Part shown: one piece after another, positions 32,085-44,066 of the stretch
How positions within the stretch are numbered: position 1 is the first letter of the stretch
How the letters are laid out: each line of letters begins with the position of its first letter
NCBI GenBank assembly: GCA_022495995.1
Contig: JAFEMH010000990.1
Span: 124,001-188,000, forward strand
Direction: 5' to 3'
Origin: Adenophora triphylla var. japonica
Taxonomy: Eukaryota > Streptophyta > Magnoliopsida > Asterales > Campanulaceae
Length of the DNA: 64,000 nucleotides
Notes under the pieces: model-generated
Seen by the model: the letters and a program-made list of their open reading frames with translations, nothing else
What the model was told of the DNA's origin: nothing
The model's database searches: none
Translations under genes and position numbers: made by a program

Positions 32085-33672
32085 GCACAAGTGAATGAAG
32101 TGATTTTCCCCTCCAAAAATCTCTAAGCACAGGTGAAATTCAAAAGGTCATCTTTCTCTACTTCCAACAAATCTAATAATAATATTAAAAACAACAAAAT
32201 TTATAATATTTTTAATAGGAAATTCCTATTTGCACCATCCTTTAATAATTTTTGTAAAAGTGGAAAAGAAAATTGTGAACTCATTGTAGTAAAATACTCA
32301 GAACTAATTTTAAAAAAAAAATCTCTGTCTCAAAAAGATAGATAGTTCTAATTTAATTTTGATAGTAAGTTTAATTTTTTTTTGACCAAAATTTTGATAT
32401 TAACACAACATTAATATCAATAGCATTTTTAAAAGTTCATTTGAGTTATGTAGTTTCATTATTTTCTAGATCAATGTTCAATTAAGTTAACATTAAAAAT
32501 AAAGTGAGTATATTTTTTTGGAATGGAGTAAATATAAGATTAAAAAAAGTTGAAGACATTTTACTACAATCTCCAACTCTTTTTGTTTTAAAATAAATAT
32601 AAAAAAAAATTGGGATAGGGAGAGATTTTTTTTTCAAACCCAGTATTTTCGCATTTAAATAGTGGTCAATAGCCAATGATTTGGTCTTCACTATTTACAA
32701 TTTTTACAGAAACAAATTTTAAAAATTCACTCTCGCCCTGGTTTTTTTTTTTAAAAAAGAGCCCACTATGACACCGAGACAATGATTTTGGGACACAGGC
32801 AAATGAACATGCTATTTTACAATTAAAAATGCCTATAAATACGAAAAACTTATAAATTTTCCATTTTCATAGGCAAATAAACATGTTGTTTGTTGATTTT
32901 ATCTGTTTACTCACTCATGTTGGTCTGTTTTTTAAATAATCTGTTTTTAGTAATGGTCAATTGTATGACACCACAAATGTTGTGTACAAGAATTTTTTTT
33001 AAAGTTTGTAATTTTTATTACTAATGCCAGCATATATTTTTATTGTATACTTTTTATTTTAATTTTTTTTCTAAATTAATCTTTATAGTTATAGTAAATT
33101 TTTTAATTTAATTTCTGCTATTTATCAAAAAAAAAAAAAAATTGATCGTGTGTTTAACACGCGGGTGTTACGCTAGTTTATTATAAATAGACCCTACTTG
33201 TTTGTCAATTATTATTCATTCAAATCTCATTCACAATTTAGAAACATAATTCAATGGAATTATGTGAATTGTTAATAGAATTCAATGGAGTTCTCAAAAT
33301 ATTTATTAGAAAATAGATCATATTGTTGTATAAAGTCTTTTTCAACGTATGAAAGTGATAAACAGTACAGTTGAGTTCGCCGAGTTTTTGATTTGAAGTG
33401 GTTATATAAAAAATAATAAGACGTTTTATATTGAGAGAAGATTACCACAAAACCGTTAGCAGCAGTGCAGGACAATATCTTCTTGTTTAGATTGTGTTTC
33501 ACAAGATTCGACTTCCCTTATTTTGTACGATTTGATTTAATTTAATTTCTAGTTTATGCTAATTTTCTGTCCCGATAATTATATGTTTGATTCATTAATA
33601 TAATATTTGTCATTTTGTTAAATTCAAGAAAGCCTCCATATATTGTTATATGATAATAATTTTTTCCCAACA
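31360..33672 (+). repeat. 3' LTR of the Copia element, interrupted by a Helitron
   Basis: Matches the 5' LTR on both sides of 32046-33176. Without the insertion it is 1182 bp, close to the 1190 bp of its partner. Confidence 0.9.
32046..33176 (+). mobile_element. Non-autonomous Helitron (1131 bp)
   Basis: Starts TCTATATATATA, ends GTTACGCTAG, and is inserted between A (32045) and T (33177). A CGTGT-GTTTA-ACACG hairpin lies about 12 bases before the CTAG end. The uninterrupted sister LTR (near 28480) shows the empty A^T site. No Rep/helicase coding sequence; interior very AT-rich with a (TA)n start. Confidence 0.9.
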
Positions 33673-33739
33673 AAAACTATGTTAGTTCAACAATACAATA
33701 AAACAAAAAATATGTAGAGAGGGAGCAAATAACTTTATA

Positions 33740-34015
33740 CTCACTCCGTTCTACTCGAAAATAAACAAAATCCTATTTTGTGTGCTTCATTTAAAAAGAC
33801 ATACTATCAAAATGAAATTTTTTTAATACTTCTTTATTCATGTGACCTACTTGTCATATATAAAATAACTATCCACTTACTATTACTTATCCCACATTCT
33901 CTCTCATACCTCATTTTTTATACTCACAACACTTAATACACTATACACTTTTCTTAATTACGCTTCTTAATTACGCAATATTTATTTTGTGCTTTTTCGA
34001 ATAGCACGGAGGAAG
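33740..34015. mobile_element. Stowaway-like MITE (276 bp)
   Basis: Ends CTCACTCCGTTCTACTCGAA and TTCGAATAGCACGGAGGAAG, TA at 33738-33739 and 34016-34017. Confidence 0.85.
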
Positions 34016-34084
34016 TAAATTATATTATATTAAACCCCATATCTAATCCTATTTGTGTTTTCTCCGCCCGAATAGTTCATAATG

Positions 34085-34561
34085 CCGGCCAAAAAAAGAG
34101 TGCGTCTGGGGAGAAACACGTTTCTCCGTCGCGTATGGAGAAACGGGGCTTATTATGTCGCGCGACATAAGTAGCCAGTTTCTGGATATCCTTTACAAAG
34201 CTTCTGGATATCCAGAAGCTTTGAAATGGATATCCAGAAGCTTTGTAAAGGATATCCAGAAACCAAGTATTTTTCGGATATCCTTTACAAAGCTTCGATA
34301 TCCAAAAGCGAAATGGATATCCGAAGCTTTGTAAAGGATATCCAGAAAAAATATTTGGTTTCTGGATGTCCTTTACAAAGCTTCTGGATATCCTTTTCAA
34401 AGCTTCTGGATATCCTTTCCAAAGCTTCTGGATATCCAGAAGCTGATGAAGTGATATCCAGTTTTTGTGGCTATGTATGTCGCGCGACATAACAAGCCCC
34501 GTTTCTCCATAAGCAACGGAGAAACGCGTTTCTCCCCAGATTTTGTGCCAAAAAAATTGGC
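34085..34561. mobile_element. Fold-back element built of GGATATCC palindromes
   Basis: About 85-bp terminal inverted repeats (CTGGGGAGAAACACGTTTCT ... TATGTCGCGCGACATA at about 34107-34170, and their complement at about 34470-34540) enclose a core of some ten GGATATCC units alternating with GAAGCTTTG / CAAAGCTTC in both directions. The sequence CTTCTGGATATCCAGAAG is itself a perfect palindrome. Target duplication not clear. The open frames seen across it are by-products of the repeats. Confidence 0.75.
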
Positions 34562-34747
34562 AAATACGACTAATATTACACAAATCTTGGTCCTGTCATA
34601 AAAAAAAATCTTGGTCCCATTAAATGTCGATTTTTCAAAGGAAACAGCTTGCTTGATTTGATTGGACCAATATGATGGGCACTTATTCTTGTATGAGGCC
34701 ACCCTAGCACACACGGAGTACTCCCCAAAATAAATAATACTCCTATA

Positions 34748-35596
34748 CTCCCTCCGTCTCGTTCGAAAGGGCACAAATTTCTTTTTTGGGCATCCCATTT
34801 AAAAGGGCACAACCCCAAAAAGGAAAGTTTTTATTATTTTTATACTCTTCCTCATGGGCGGACCTATTAAGGTGCAAGGGGGCCAGTTGGCCCTGCTTGG
34901 TTTTTTTTTTTTTCTTTTACACTAAACTACGTCGTATCGTACCTAGTATAAATAAACCTTTGGCGAATAAAATTAGAATAGCAAAAAGAGAAAATTAAAG
35001 GATTGTATCTGCGACTCAAGACGGAACGACGAACGACGCAAATGTTACCACCGCTAATAGAGGCTGAACGGTTGCAGCATTTACAATATATAAATGTCAT
35101 CTCCATTGGAAATCTTTTGAAGCCAAAAGACTAGTGTGTTTGATCGTCTCATTCAGATGATTGGTTCAGTAATAGAGGTAATTTTATGGCATTATGTAAA
35201 AAAAAAAAAGAAGGTATGTAGTTAGCTTGTTGCTTAGATTATTTTAGTAGCACTAAAGTTGTATTGCATGTGAAAAAAATGGCAAAAAAAAAAAATCGAG
35301 GGCGCTGCCCCCGAACCCCCATCTTCAATCCTTTGCTCCAAAAAATCTTGGCCCCCCTTCCTTAATTTCCTGTGTCCGCCACTGCTCTTCCTACCCCACT
35401 CATTCTCTCTTCTACTTTACTTTTACACTCACAACATTCTCTCTCCTAACTATTCCTCCCACTCATTCTCTCTCCTATTTAATTTTTCATACTCACAACA
35501 TTTAACCTTTTTCTCTTTCTTACATCACTTTTCTTATTCATTTCTTAATTTCCGTGCTAGGAGGCAAAATTTCCCTTTCGAGCGGGACGGAGAGAG
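34748..35596. mobile_element. Stowaway-like MITE split by a hAT-like element
   Basis: Ends CTCCCTCCGTCTCGTTCGAA and TTCGAGCGGGACGGAGAGAG, TA at 34746-34747 and 35597-35598. Removal of the nested 532-bp element and one 8-bp duplication leaves a MITE of about 309 bp. Confidence 0.85.
34853..35384. mobile_element. Non-autonomous hAT-like element, copy B (532 bp)
   Basis: Ends CATGGGCGGA and TCCGCCACTG, flanked by an exact 8-bp duplication CTCTTCCT (34845-34852, 35385-35392). Full-length reverse-orientation relative of 7039-7569 (shared blocks such as GGGCGCTGCCCCCGAACCCC and GAACGGTTGCAGCATTTACA). Inserted inside a Stowaway MITE, so it is younger than that MITE. Confidence 0.92.
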
Positions 35597-35689
35597 TATA
35601 TTTTTTTCCGGTTAAGTTGAATTTTCCCAAAGAATTATCAAGATTGAATTATTTTCATATTACTATAAATATAAAATTTATAATTAATA

Positions 35690-35967
35690 CTCCCTCCGTC
35701 CTGTTGATAAGTTCATCATTTTGGACATGGCACGCAAATTAAGGAAAAGGGTAAGTGGAGAAAGTGTTGTGAGTGTAAAAGTAAAATAGGAGAGGGAATG
35801 AATGGAGGGAATAGTAAATTTGAAAAGTGTTGTGAGTGTAAAAGTGAAATAGGAGAGAGAATGAGTGGGTGGAATATTAAAGATTTTTTGCCATTTTAGG
35901 AAAGGTGAAGCTTTTAACGGAACACCCGTTTTGACAAAAAGTAAAGTTATCAATGGGACGGAGGGAG
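35690..35967. mobile_element. Stowaway-like MITE (278 bp)
   Basis: Ends CTCCCTCCGTCCTGTTGATA and TATCAATGGGACGGAGGGAG, flanked by TA (35688-35689, 35968-35969). Interior carries repeated GTTGTGAGTGTAAAAGT words. Confidence 0.9.
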
Positions 35968-36003
35968 TACATCAATATCAATATAGATGTTCAGTAAGTA
36001 GTA

Positions 36004-36284
36004 CTCCCTCCTCCCCGCCCAAATGTCCCAACTTTTTTTTTTGGTGTTCCATTTAAAATGTCTCAACTCAAAAAAGAAAAGTTTTTTATTACTTTTTTAT
36101 TTGTGAGATCCACTTGTCATAATCACAATAAATTTTCACTAACTATTTCCTACCCCACTTTCTCTTTTCTACATCACTTTCATACTCACAATATTTATTT
36201 TACTATACATTTTTATAGTATATATTTATTCTTTAATTTTCATGTTGAATCCAATTTAGAACATTTGGGCCGAAGCGGAGGGAG
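36004..36284. mobile_element. Stowaway-like MITE (281 bp)
   Basis: Ends CTCCCTCCTCCCCGCCCAAA and TTTGGGCCGAAGCGGAGGGAG (inner pairing CAAATG/CATTTG), flanked by TA (36002-36003, 36285-36286). Confidence 0.88.
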
Positions 36285-36383
36285 TACTAGGGAGACAACA
36301 TTTAGATATCAAGAAAAAAAAAGAAGAGCTTTTCATTAAAACTTTGGAGCAATCAAATCACTACTAGTCTACTACAGATATAA

Positions 36384-37530
<1,147 letters not shown>

Positions 37531-37616
37531 TAAGTTGCTTTTAGAGATTCGATGATGATAATGTTATACATAAAGGATAAACGAAAAAGAAATGTGTGGC
37601 TCTGTGTTAGAGAAAA

Positions 37617-37809
37617 CTAGCCTAAGCCCGTGTTCAAGGCCACGTTTTTTATTTTTTGTTTTTGTTTTTTATTTTTTTTATTTTTTTATTAAATTTTTTT
37701 TAAAAAAGCTAAATGGGAAAGAGACAAAAAAATGAGGGCAAAATGGGAAATTCCCCCCTTAAAACTGTTCAAAGAACTGTTCATAGGGGGGTTGCATTTA
37801 TACTATAGA
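37617..37809 (-). mobile_element. Very short Helitron-like element, copy 1 (193 bp)
   Basis: On the minus strand it starts TCTATAGTATAAATGCAACC and ends GGGCTTAGGCTAG, lying between A and T. A CGTG...CACG stem precedes the end. Its body is shared, inverted, with 40172-40353. Confidence 0.75.
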
Positions 37810-37983
37810 TGGGTGTTCTAAATTTGTACCAGAGGAGTGAAAGAGAAAATGCAAGTTTATTTTTTTTCCTTTTCTTCTCATGAAAAAAGCGAACCGAATG
37901 AAATTCAAACTTTCAAAAAATGCTTGCTGAAAATAAAAGACAAAGAAAGAAAATCCATTTTTCTACGTAGTTCGTCAGTCAAA

Positions 37984-37994
37984 CCAACGCATTT

Positions 37995-38032
<38 letters not shown>
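37984..38032. repeat. Poly-T tract of over 40 bases
   Basis: Long uninterrupted T run; it could be the A-tail of a minus-strand retroposed sequence, but nothing recognisable adjoins it. Confidence 0.9.
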
Positions 38033-38033
<1 letters not shown>

Positions 38034-38100
38034 TAAGAGGGGGAGTGTGGGGAGAAATGAGAAGAAGATATTAGAACATTAATTTGCACAGTTACTGATT

Positions 38101-38320
38101 GTACGAGAATTAAGGAAAAAGTTCGTGAAGAAAATGTTGTGAGTATGAAAAGTGAGGTTGGAGATAGAAAGTGAGGTAGAAAATAGTGATTTGATTGGTG
38201 TTGTGAGTATAAAAGTAAAGTATGAGAGATAATTAGTGGGTGGAATAGTAAAAATTCTTTGTCATTTTAGAAAGTATACAATTTGTAATGAGACATCCAA
38301 TAAAAAAAAATGTACAAGTT
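38101..38320. mobile_element. Stowaway-like MITE fragment (one end only)
   Basis: Interior words match the complete MITEs nearby (AATGTTGTGAGTATGAAAAG, TGGGTGGAATAGTAAAAATT), then ATTTGTAATGAGACATCC, but neither terminal CTCCCTCCG-type repeat is intact. Confidence 0.5.
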
Positions 38321-38703
38321 ATAGCAGGGCGAAAGGAGCAGGCAATGTCCAATAGGCAAGGGAACCAACTACGACCGTCCTCCTTTACTAAACTTTGTTT
38401 TGTTTAAGCCACACACTTGCTCGACAAAAAATAGGTTGTACAGTCTCCATCGGGTTATAAAGTTTCAGATCTAATAGCGCATAAGCCGCCACGTTTATTG
38501 TACCTCTCAACTTGGGGGTTTAATATTGCTTCTTTAAAGTGTCGGTGGGCTTTGGTCGTCACTCGATTCTTGACCCAAAGCCTAAAGGCAAAGGGACAGA
38601 CCAAATGACTAAGATTATTTTATTTGGGAAAGTTGCATGAATTCAATTCAACGATTAATATCTAAATTTATATTCGGAGGGGCTATTTATTTACTACATC
38701 ATA

Positions 38704-38880
38704 CTCTCTCCGTCTGGGTCCAAAATATTTCAACTTTCTTTTTTGGTATCTCATTTAAAATGTCTCAGTTTAAAAAAGGAAAGTTTTTTATTATTTTTAT
38801 ATTTATGAGACCCACTTGTCATACTCACAATAAATATCCACTAATTATTCACTATCCCACTTTCTATTTTTTTTTTTTTT
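38704..38880. mobile_element. Stowaway-like MITE, left part only
   Basis: TA-flanked left end CTCTCTCCGTCTGGGTCCAA and typical interior (GAGACCCACTTGTCATACTC); the right end is lost at a T-run near 38868-38887. Confidence 0.65.
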
Positions 38881-38900
38881 TTTTTTTAAATGTTTTTTTT

Positions 38901-39006
38901 TTATTAATGTCTGACTTAATCTATTACAAGAGTGGTACTTGAAAGTGCTAGAAATGCATTTGGTGGGGTTTTATTAATGTCTGACTTAATCTATTACAAG
39001 AGTGGT
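38901..39006 (+). repeat. Direct repeat, 36-bp units 70 bp apart
   Basis: TTATTAATGTCTGACTTAAT...AAGAGTGGT at 38901 and again at 38971. Local duplication, no function evident. Confidence 0.9.
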
Positions 39007-40171
39007 TCTATTAATATAACCTGTTTAAACAGTATCGCATATTTATACATTATCCTAAACATAAATGCACTGCCGATCCTGCTTATAAAAGCTCTTTACG
39101 ACAATGTGCATTCAAATGAGTTAAGATATCATAATTTTCTTTTCTCAAATTGTTTTATGTTATTGGGAGTGATCTTATTAACTCATTTAACTTTCAGTGG
39201 TTAAATATGTATTATTATTTTTTTTATTAATGATAGCTAAAATGTCTTTAGGCTACATCAAATCAAATGGCATATAAATAACCTAATATATGTTTTTTAC
39301 AAAATTTAAACTCGATTCCTTAAATATAGAAGCTAATATCGATACCATGAAAATTAGAGTTCTTTTTTGACATAGTGAAAAGAGTAAAATGAAAATCTAG
39401 ATTATGGTTATAGTACAATTGTTAGACCAATTGTGCTTTCCCCATCACTTTTCATAAAAAAAAAATATTTTATCTTTAAATGAGTGTTTTATTATACTAC
39501 TAAATTCCTAAAATCATTTAGGTCAAAAGGTAATAAGTGTGAAGTTAAGGGTAACACAGGAAAGAGGAAAAACGCCTTCATATGTTTTTACCATAATAAT
39601 GGTTTGACTTTACTTATATTTACTGGCGTTAAATTAAATGCAATTAACCACTAAATAGGAGGGGAAGTTTATTGAGGGGCCATTGATACCCGAAACCATT
39701 TTTTACTTTTTTTTTTGATTGAAAGTCTGGGGACAATATTGTTAAATTATTATGAAAGTTAGATATGTGAGTTTACTTTTCTTTTGTTACATTTTTCCTT
39801 TTAAGAAGAAAGAGTAAAATTTTACCCAACCACAACCCACCACAACAAAAAAATAAAAATAATAAAATAAATAACAAACTCAACAACTTTGACATACCGC
39901 TATCAACACCAAAACTTTAAAAAATAACTCAGTTAAACCATCAAACAAACATACAAACAAACAATCTCTTCCCCAAATATGCACCATAATAATATTTGAA
40001 AAACAAAGATCTAAGTTAAAATTTTAAAAGCCGATTCAGGGCCTTGACAATGTTCAGGCGTCATCGGTTTTGATGATTTGGGGTACGAATTGGAGAGGCA
40101 AAGAGGGCAAGAGACCATTGTCTGAAATCGGAGAACGAAAAGGGAGGGGGGCAAAAGAGGAATAACCCAAA
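39007..40171. other. Intergenic, no gene recognised
   Basis: AT-rich sequence with short open frames that match nothing I know. No terminal repeats, tRNA or transcript signals stand out. Confidence 0.5.
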
Positions 40172-40353
40172 TCTATAGTATAAATGCAACCCCCTTTTGA
40201 ACAGTGGAATGAACAGTGTCACATGCGAAAATTCCCATTTTGCCCTCATACATTTGTCCCTTTTCCATTTTGCCCTTAAAAAAAATATTTTTTTTTTAAT
40301 TAAAAAAATAAAAAAAAATAAAAACGCGACTCTCAACACAGTGCGCTAGCTAG
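40172..40353 (+). mobile_element. Very short Helitron-like element, copy 2 (182 bp)
   Basis: Starts TCTATAGTATAAATGCAACC after an A and ends GCGCTAGCTAG before a T. It matches 37617-37809 in reverse orientation through the middle (AACAGTG..., CCCATTTTGCCCTCA); the 3' hairpin is more diverged than in copy 1. Confidence 0.75.
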
Positions 40354-40605
40354 TATTTTTATATATGAAAGGTTAGGCTTGGTATTTCCCGATAGATAGA
40401 CGAAGTGAGATAAGTATTTCAACAATGATAGAAGGGAGGTAGATCATAGGGGTGGAAGGGTAATGCTTAAGGTTAAGGGAAGATTAGAGTTAGTAGGATT
40501 GTGGGCTTAAATTAACATTAATAATGAGGACAAATATGTAATTCAGTCATCTCATTTAGTCATGTTTAGGATTTCTTGAGTGGTAGATGCTACTATAAAA
40601 AAAAA

Positions 40606-41592
40606 TGTTGGAAAATATATGTGAGTGTGAAGGAAATTTGAAAGTTTTTATTAAATGGGTTATTTGTTAAATGACCAAATTGAATGTGGGTTTGTGTTCT
40701 ATTCCATGATAACATTGAAATCAAATATTTATTTGTCCAAAATGGTTAATGGATTAATGAAATATTAAGGCTCAAAGTTAATGAGTTAAAAGTGTGAAAA
40801 TATGTTTATCCCACATAGAATGAGAATATAAAATCTAGCAAGTTTAAATACTCCTACATTTTGATAAGGGGTACGATGTTTGACATAAAGCCTCTCTCTC
40901 GCGCACAGGTGGGCAGGGGTGCAAATAATGTACCGAAATGGGCTTCGGGCTATCGAACTGCGCGTCCTGTGTACACGAATGTGGCTCAAAATTGGTTTAC
41001 CCGCGCTAGCCCACCTTTTGCTATTTTTTTATTTGTGAATCAGAAATAAAATCCCTTAATCAGATTGTAGATTGTAATTGACTAACACTTAATATCATAT
41101 TTGATTCGTTTGTAACAGTTGAAAATAGGATTAATACGAAATTAAATTTGTGTTAATTTCTTGATTAATTATGATTGTTCATTTTTTGGCAGTTTTGTTT
41201 ATAAGATAGAGATCACAAACCATTTTGAAGACACCAGAAAATTTTCCAGCAACCTCCCCTCTCTCTCTCGTTGCATTTTGTAGCATTTTTTCTTTGGCCT
41301 CCCTGCATTTCTGTATCTTGGTGATAATGTCCGGGCACACTACCAATTCGCCGGGAACTTTAGGTGCAAAGTGCCTCCGGTCCGCACGTTCTATCATGTG
41401 AGACTCGCGTCCAAGGCAGCCTCAATCACTATCGGTGAGGGGACGAATAAGTATTAAGGAGACTGATTCATCAGGGCTCGTGCACCACAAATTCTGTTAC
41501 TGCCGATTTTTTTCCCTTACAGTTTATTGTTCTATAATTGTATTTTCAATTTCTGTAATTCTTTTCCTTTTGTTATTGTAATTTTGCTAACA
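40606..41592 (+). repeat. 5' LTR of the split Copia element
   Basis: Matches 54774-55772 throughout with scattered substitutions and small indels. Shares the family word CAAATTGAATGTGRGTTTGT near its start. Confidence 0.93.
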
Positions 41593-41672
41593 ATCTTAAA
41601 ACTTATTCCCTTGAGAAGGGATCCATTTTACAGAAATATTTTACTGATAAAATTGTTTTCTCTGTTTCAGAA

Positions 41673-42690
41673 ATGGCTAATGAACATAATGTAACTAGAA
41701 AGGAAACCATGACTGTGGCCCAAACTGGAAATGGTTCTCAAAGCAGTACTGTTGTGACTAATCCTCAAACTGTGCACATCTCAACCCCCCATGCTAAAAA
41801 GCCAGAAAAGTTTGTTGGCCACGACTTCAAGAGGTGGTAGCAAAAGATACTTTTCTATTTAACCACTCTGAATTTGACTAAGTATCTGCAAGGAGATATG
41901 CCAAATGTGGCCGAAAACGAGACCGATGTAACAACCTTGGTTGCGGTTCAAACTTCCAAAAATGGAGAATTCCTTTAGAAGAACTATGTTTTTAATGGAT
42001 TGTCTGATGCTCTCTATAATGTGTTTATAGAGAAGAGGAATTATAAGGAATTGTGGGAGTCCTTAGACCAAAAGTATAAAATTGAGGATGTGGGAACAAA
42101 GAAGTTTATTGTTGCTCATTTCCTTGATTTTAAGATGATGGACTCAAAAACTGTGAAATCTCAAGTGGATGAGTTTCAAATGATTTTGCACGAGATACAT
42201 GCCGAGGGTATGGTGCTAAGTGAAAGTTTTCAAGTGGCTGCAATGAATGAAAAGTTGCCTCCCGCTTGGAATGATTTCAAGAATTACCTTAAGCATAAGT
42301 GAAAGGACATGAACATTGAAGGGCTTATCCTTCGACTTAGCATTGAGAAAAGCAATAGAGTTGCTGAGAAAAGGTTTACCCCAAGTGTGGCCAAAGCCAA
42401 TGTGGTCGAGCATGACCAAAGCTCCAAAGTCAAAGGCAAGGGTAAAGCCAAAGTTGGACAACTAAGAGGTCGTTCAATTTGAAGCCTCAAAAAGGGGTTT
42501 CCAAGAAGAGATTCACAGGAACTTGTTTCAATTGTGGTGGTGAAGGCCATAATGCTTCGACATGTAGGAGGCCAAAGAACGCTCGCGAAGCGAACATGGT
42601 GGAAGACATAGCTAGAGATGTGTCTGATATGCACCTTGCGGCGGTAGTTTTCGAGGTAAATATGGTGGGATTGAATCCAAATCAGTGGTG
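41673..42690 (+). pseudogene. Copia gag with one CCHC zinc knuckle, broken
   Basis: Starts at the ATG at 41673 (MANEHNVTRKETMTVAQ). UBN2-like capsid part with KPEKFVGHDFKRW, YKELWESLDQKYKIEDVGTK and MNEKLPPAWNDFKNYLKHK. A zinc knuckle CFNCGGEGHNASTC (42524-42565) lies in another frame after a frameshift near 42478. Stops occur after FKRW (41838), near 41977 and near 42300. Intact, it would form the particle core and bind element RNA. Confidence 0.88.
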
Positions 42691-43165
42691 AACTTACACC
42701 GGTGCTACTAAACATGTGTGCTCCAACAAAGACATGTTTAGTACTTTTGAAGCTATGAAAAATGGCGAAAAGTTGTTTATGAGGAATTCAGCCATTTCCG
42801 ACATCAAAGATCAAGGGAAGGTGGTTTTGAAGATGACATCCGGAAAGGAATTGACTCTCAACAATGTGCTCTGTGTGCCCAATATCCGGAAGAACTTGGT
42901 GTCCGACTCGCTTTTAATTAATCATGGTTTTCGAATTGTGTTTGAATCTGATGTTGTTACTTTGTCCAAGAATGGAATGTTTGTAGGAAAAGGGTATGTG
43001 AATGATGGGATGTTTAAGTTAAGTGTAGTAGTGGTGAAACCTAATGTAATAACTATTAAGCCGAAAACCAATGCAATGAATAATTCTTTCGTTTACTTGC
43101 TTGAGTCTTTCCATTTGTGGCATGATATATTAGGACATCTTAATTATGATGCTAGCTATTCGTAG
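42691..43165 (+). pseudogene. Copia protease and gag-pre-integrase region
   Basis: Begins with a damaged protease active site: TYTGATKHVCSNKDMF where relatives have DSGAT. It continues with GKVVLKMTSGKELTLNNVLC and VPNIRKNLVSDSLLINHGF, and ends in the pre-integrase zinc region (FHLWHDILGHLN). The aspartate of the DSGA triad is replaced, so protease would be inactive. A frameshift near 43160 separates it from the integrase frame. Confidence 0.85.
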
Positions 43166-44066
43166 ATTAATTAACTTGAATTGCATACCCAAATTTAAAG
43201 TTGATTGCAAACACAAATATGAGACTTGTGTAGAAGCAAAATTTACAAAACCTTCATTCCATCTAATAACAAGAAATAGTAAACCACTCAAGTTAGTTCA
43301 CACGGACATATGTGACTTCAAATCAACACAATCACGTGGTGGCAATAAGTACTTTGTGATTATTGTTGATGATAGCACAAAATATTGCTATGTGTACCTC
43401 ATCAAAAGTAAAGATGAAGCTATAGAGAAGTTCACTCTCTATAAAAATGAAGTTGAGAATCAATTAAACCGAAAAATTCAGGTGCTAATAATTAATCGTG
43501 GTGGGGAATATAAATCTACATTTGAGGCAATTTGTGCTCAACATGGAATTAAACATGTAACCATGGCACCTTATACACCCCAACAAAACGGTGTTGCCGA
43601 ACGTAAAAATCGGACATTAGAAGAAGCGATGAATGCCACGTTGATAAGTTCGGAATTACCTTATAACATGTGGGGAGAAGCCGTGTTGTCGACAAATTAT
43701 GTGTTAAATAAGGTAACTCGAAAGAAACTAAACAAGAGTCCATATGAATTAATGCATGGAAGAGCGCCATGTTACAAATACTTGCGAGTGTGGGGGTGTC
43801 TTGCGAAGGTAGCCGTACCTTCACCTAAAAAGGTGAAAATTGGATCTAAGACTGTTGATTGCATATTCATTGGATATGCACACAATAGTTGTGCTTATAG
43901 ATTTCTTGTGTATGAATCAAAAATTCAAGATATACACAAGAATACTATAATGAAATCTAGGAATGTGTCTTTCTTTGAGAATGTGTTCCCATGTAAGATA
44001 AGAAATGAGACAAGCTCATCAACTAGGGTACAACATTCAATAGAAGAAGAACACGTTCAAGATTGA
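43146..44066 (+). pseudogene. Copia integrase, catalytic Asp lost
   Basis: A 306-codon frame begins with the second half of the zinc-binding region (KYETCVEAKFTKPSFH). The DDE core follows: HTDICDFKSTQSRGGNKYFV (first Asp, VDDST downstream), IINRGGEYKSTFEAICAQHG and TPQQNGVAERKNRTLEEAMN (catalytic Glu). Relatives have SDRGGEY or SDNGGEF at the second position; here it reads INRGGEY, so the second catalytic Asp is missing. A C-terminal GKXXXF-like region (VWGCLAKVAVPSPKK) follows. Confidence 0.9.

Larger units (their letters stand above)
27788..33672 (+). mobile_element. Decayed Copia LTR retrotransposon with nested Helitron
   Basis: LTRs at 27788-28977 and 31360-33672 (TGTTGRAAATTTG...AACA), flanked by AAAAC on both sides (27783-27787, 33673-33677). 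A purine-rich ATGTGGGGGAT precedes the right LTR, so it is on the plus strand. The interior is only 2.4 kb, with a recognisable but non-coding RNase H relic. The right LTR is longer because a 1131-bp Helitron sits in it. Confidence 0.9.

Noticed and set aside
34077..34583. 168-codon minus-strand frame with repeated GYP/DIQK words
   Set aside because: The repeats follow the GGATATCC palindromes of a fold-back element; equivalent frames occur on the opposite strand.
42284..42715. 143-codon minus-strand frame
   Set aside because: Lies opposite the Copia gag, which is recognised with a zinc knuckle on the plus strand.
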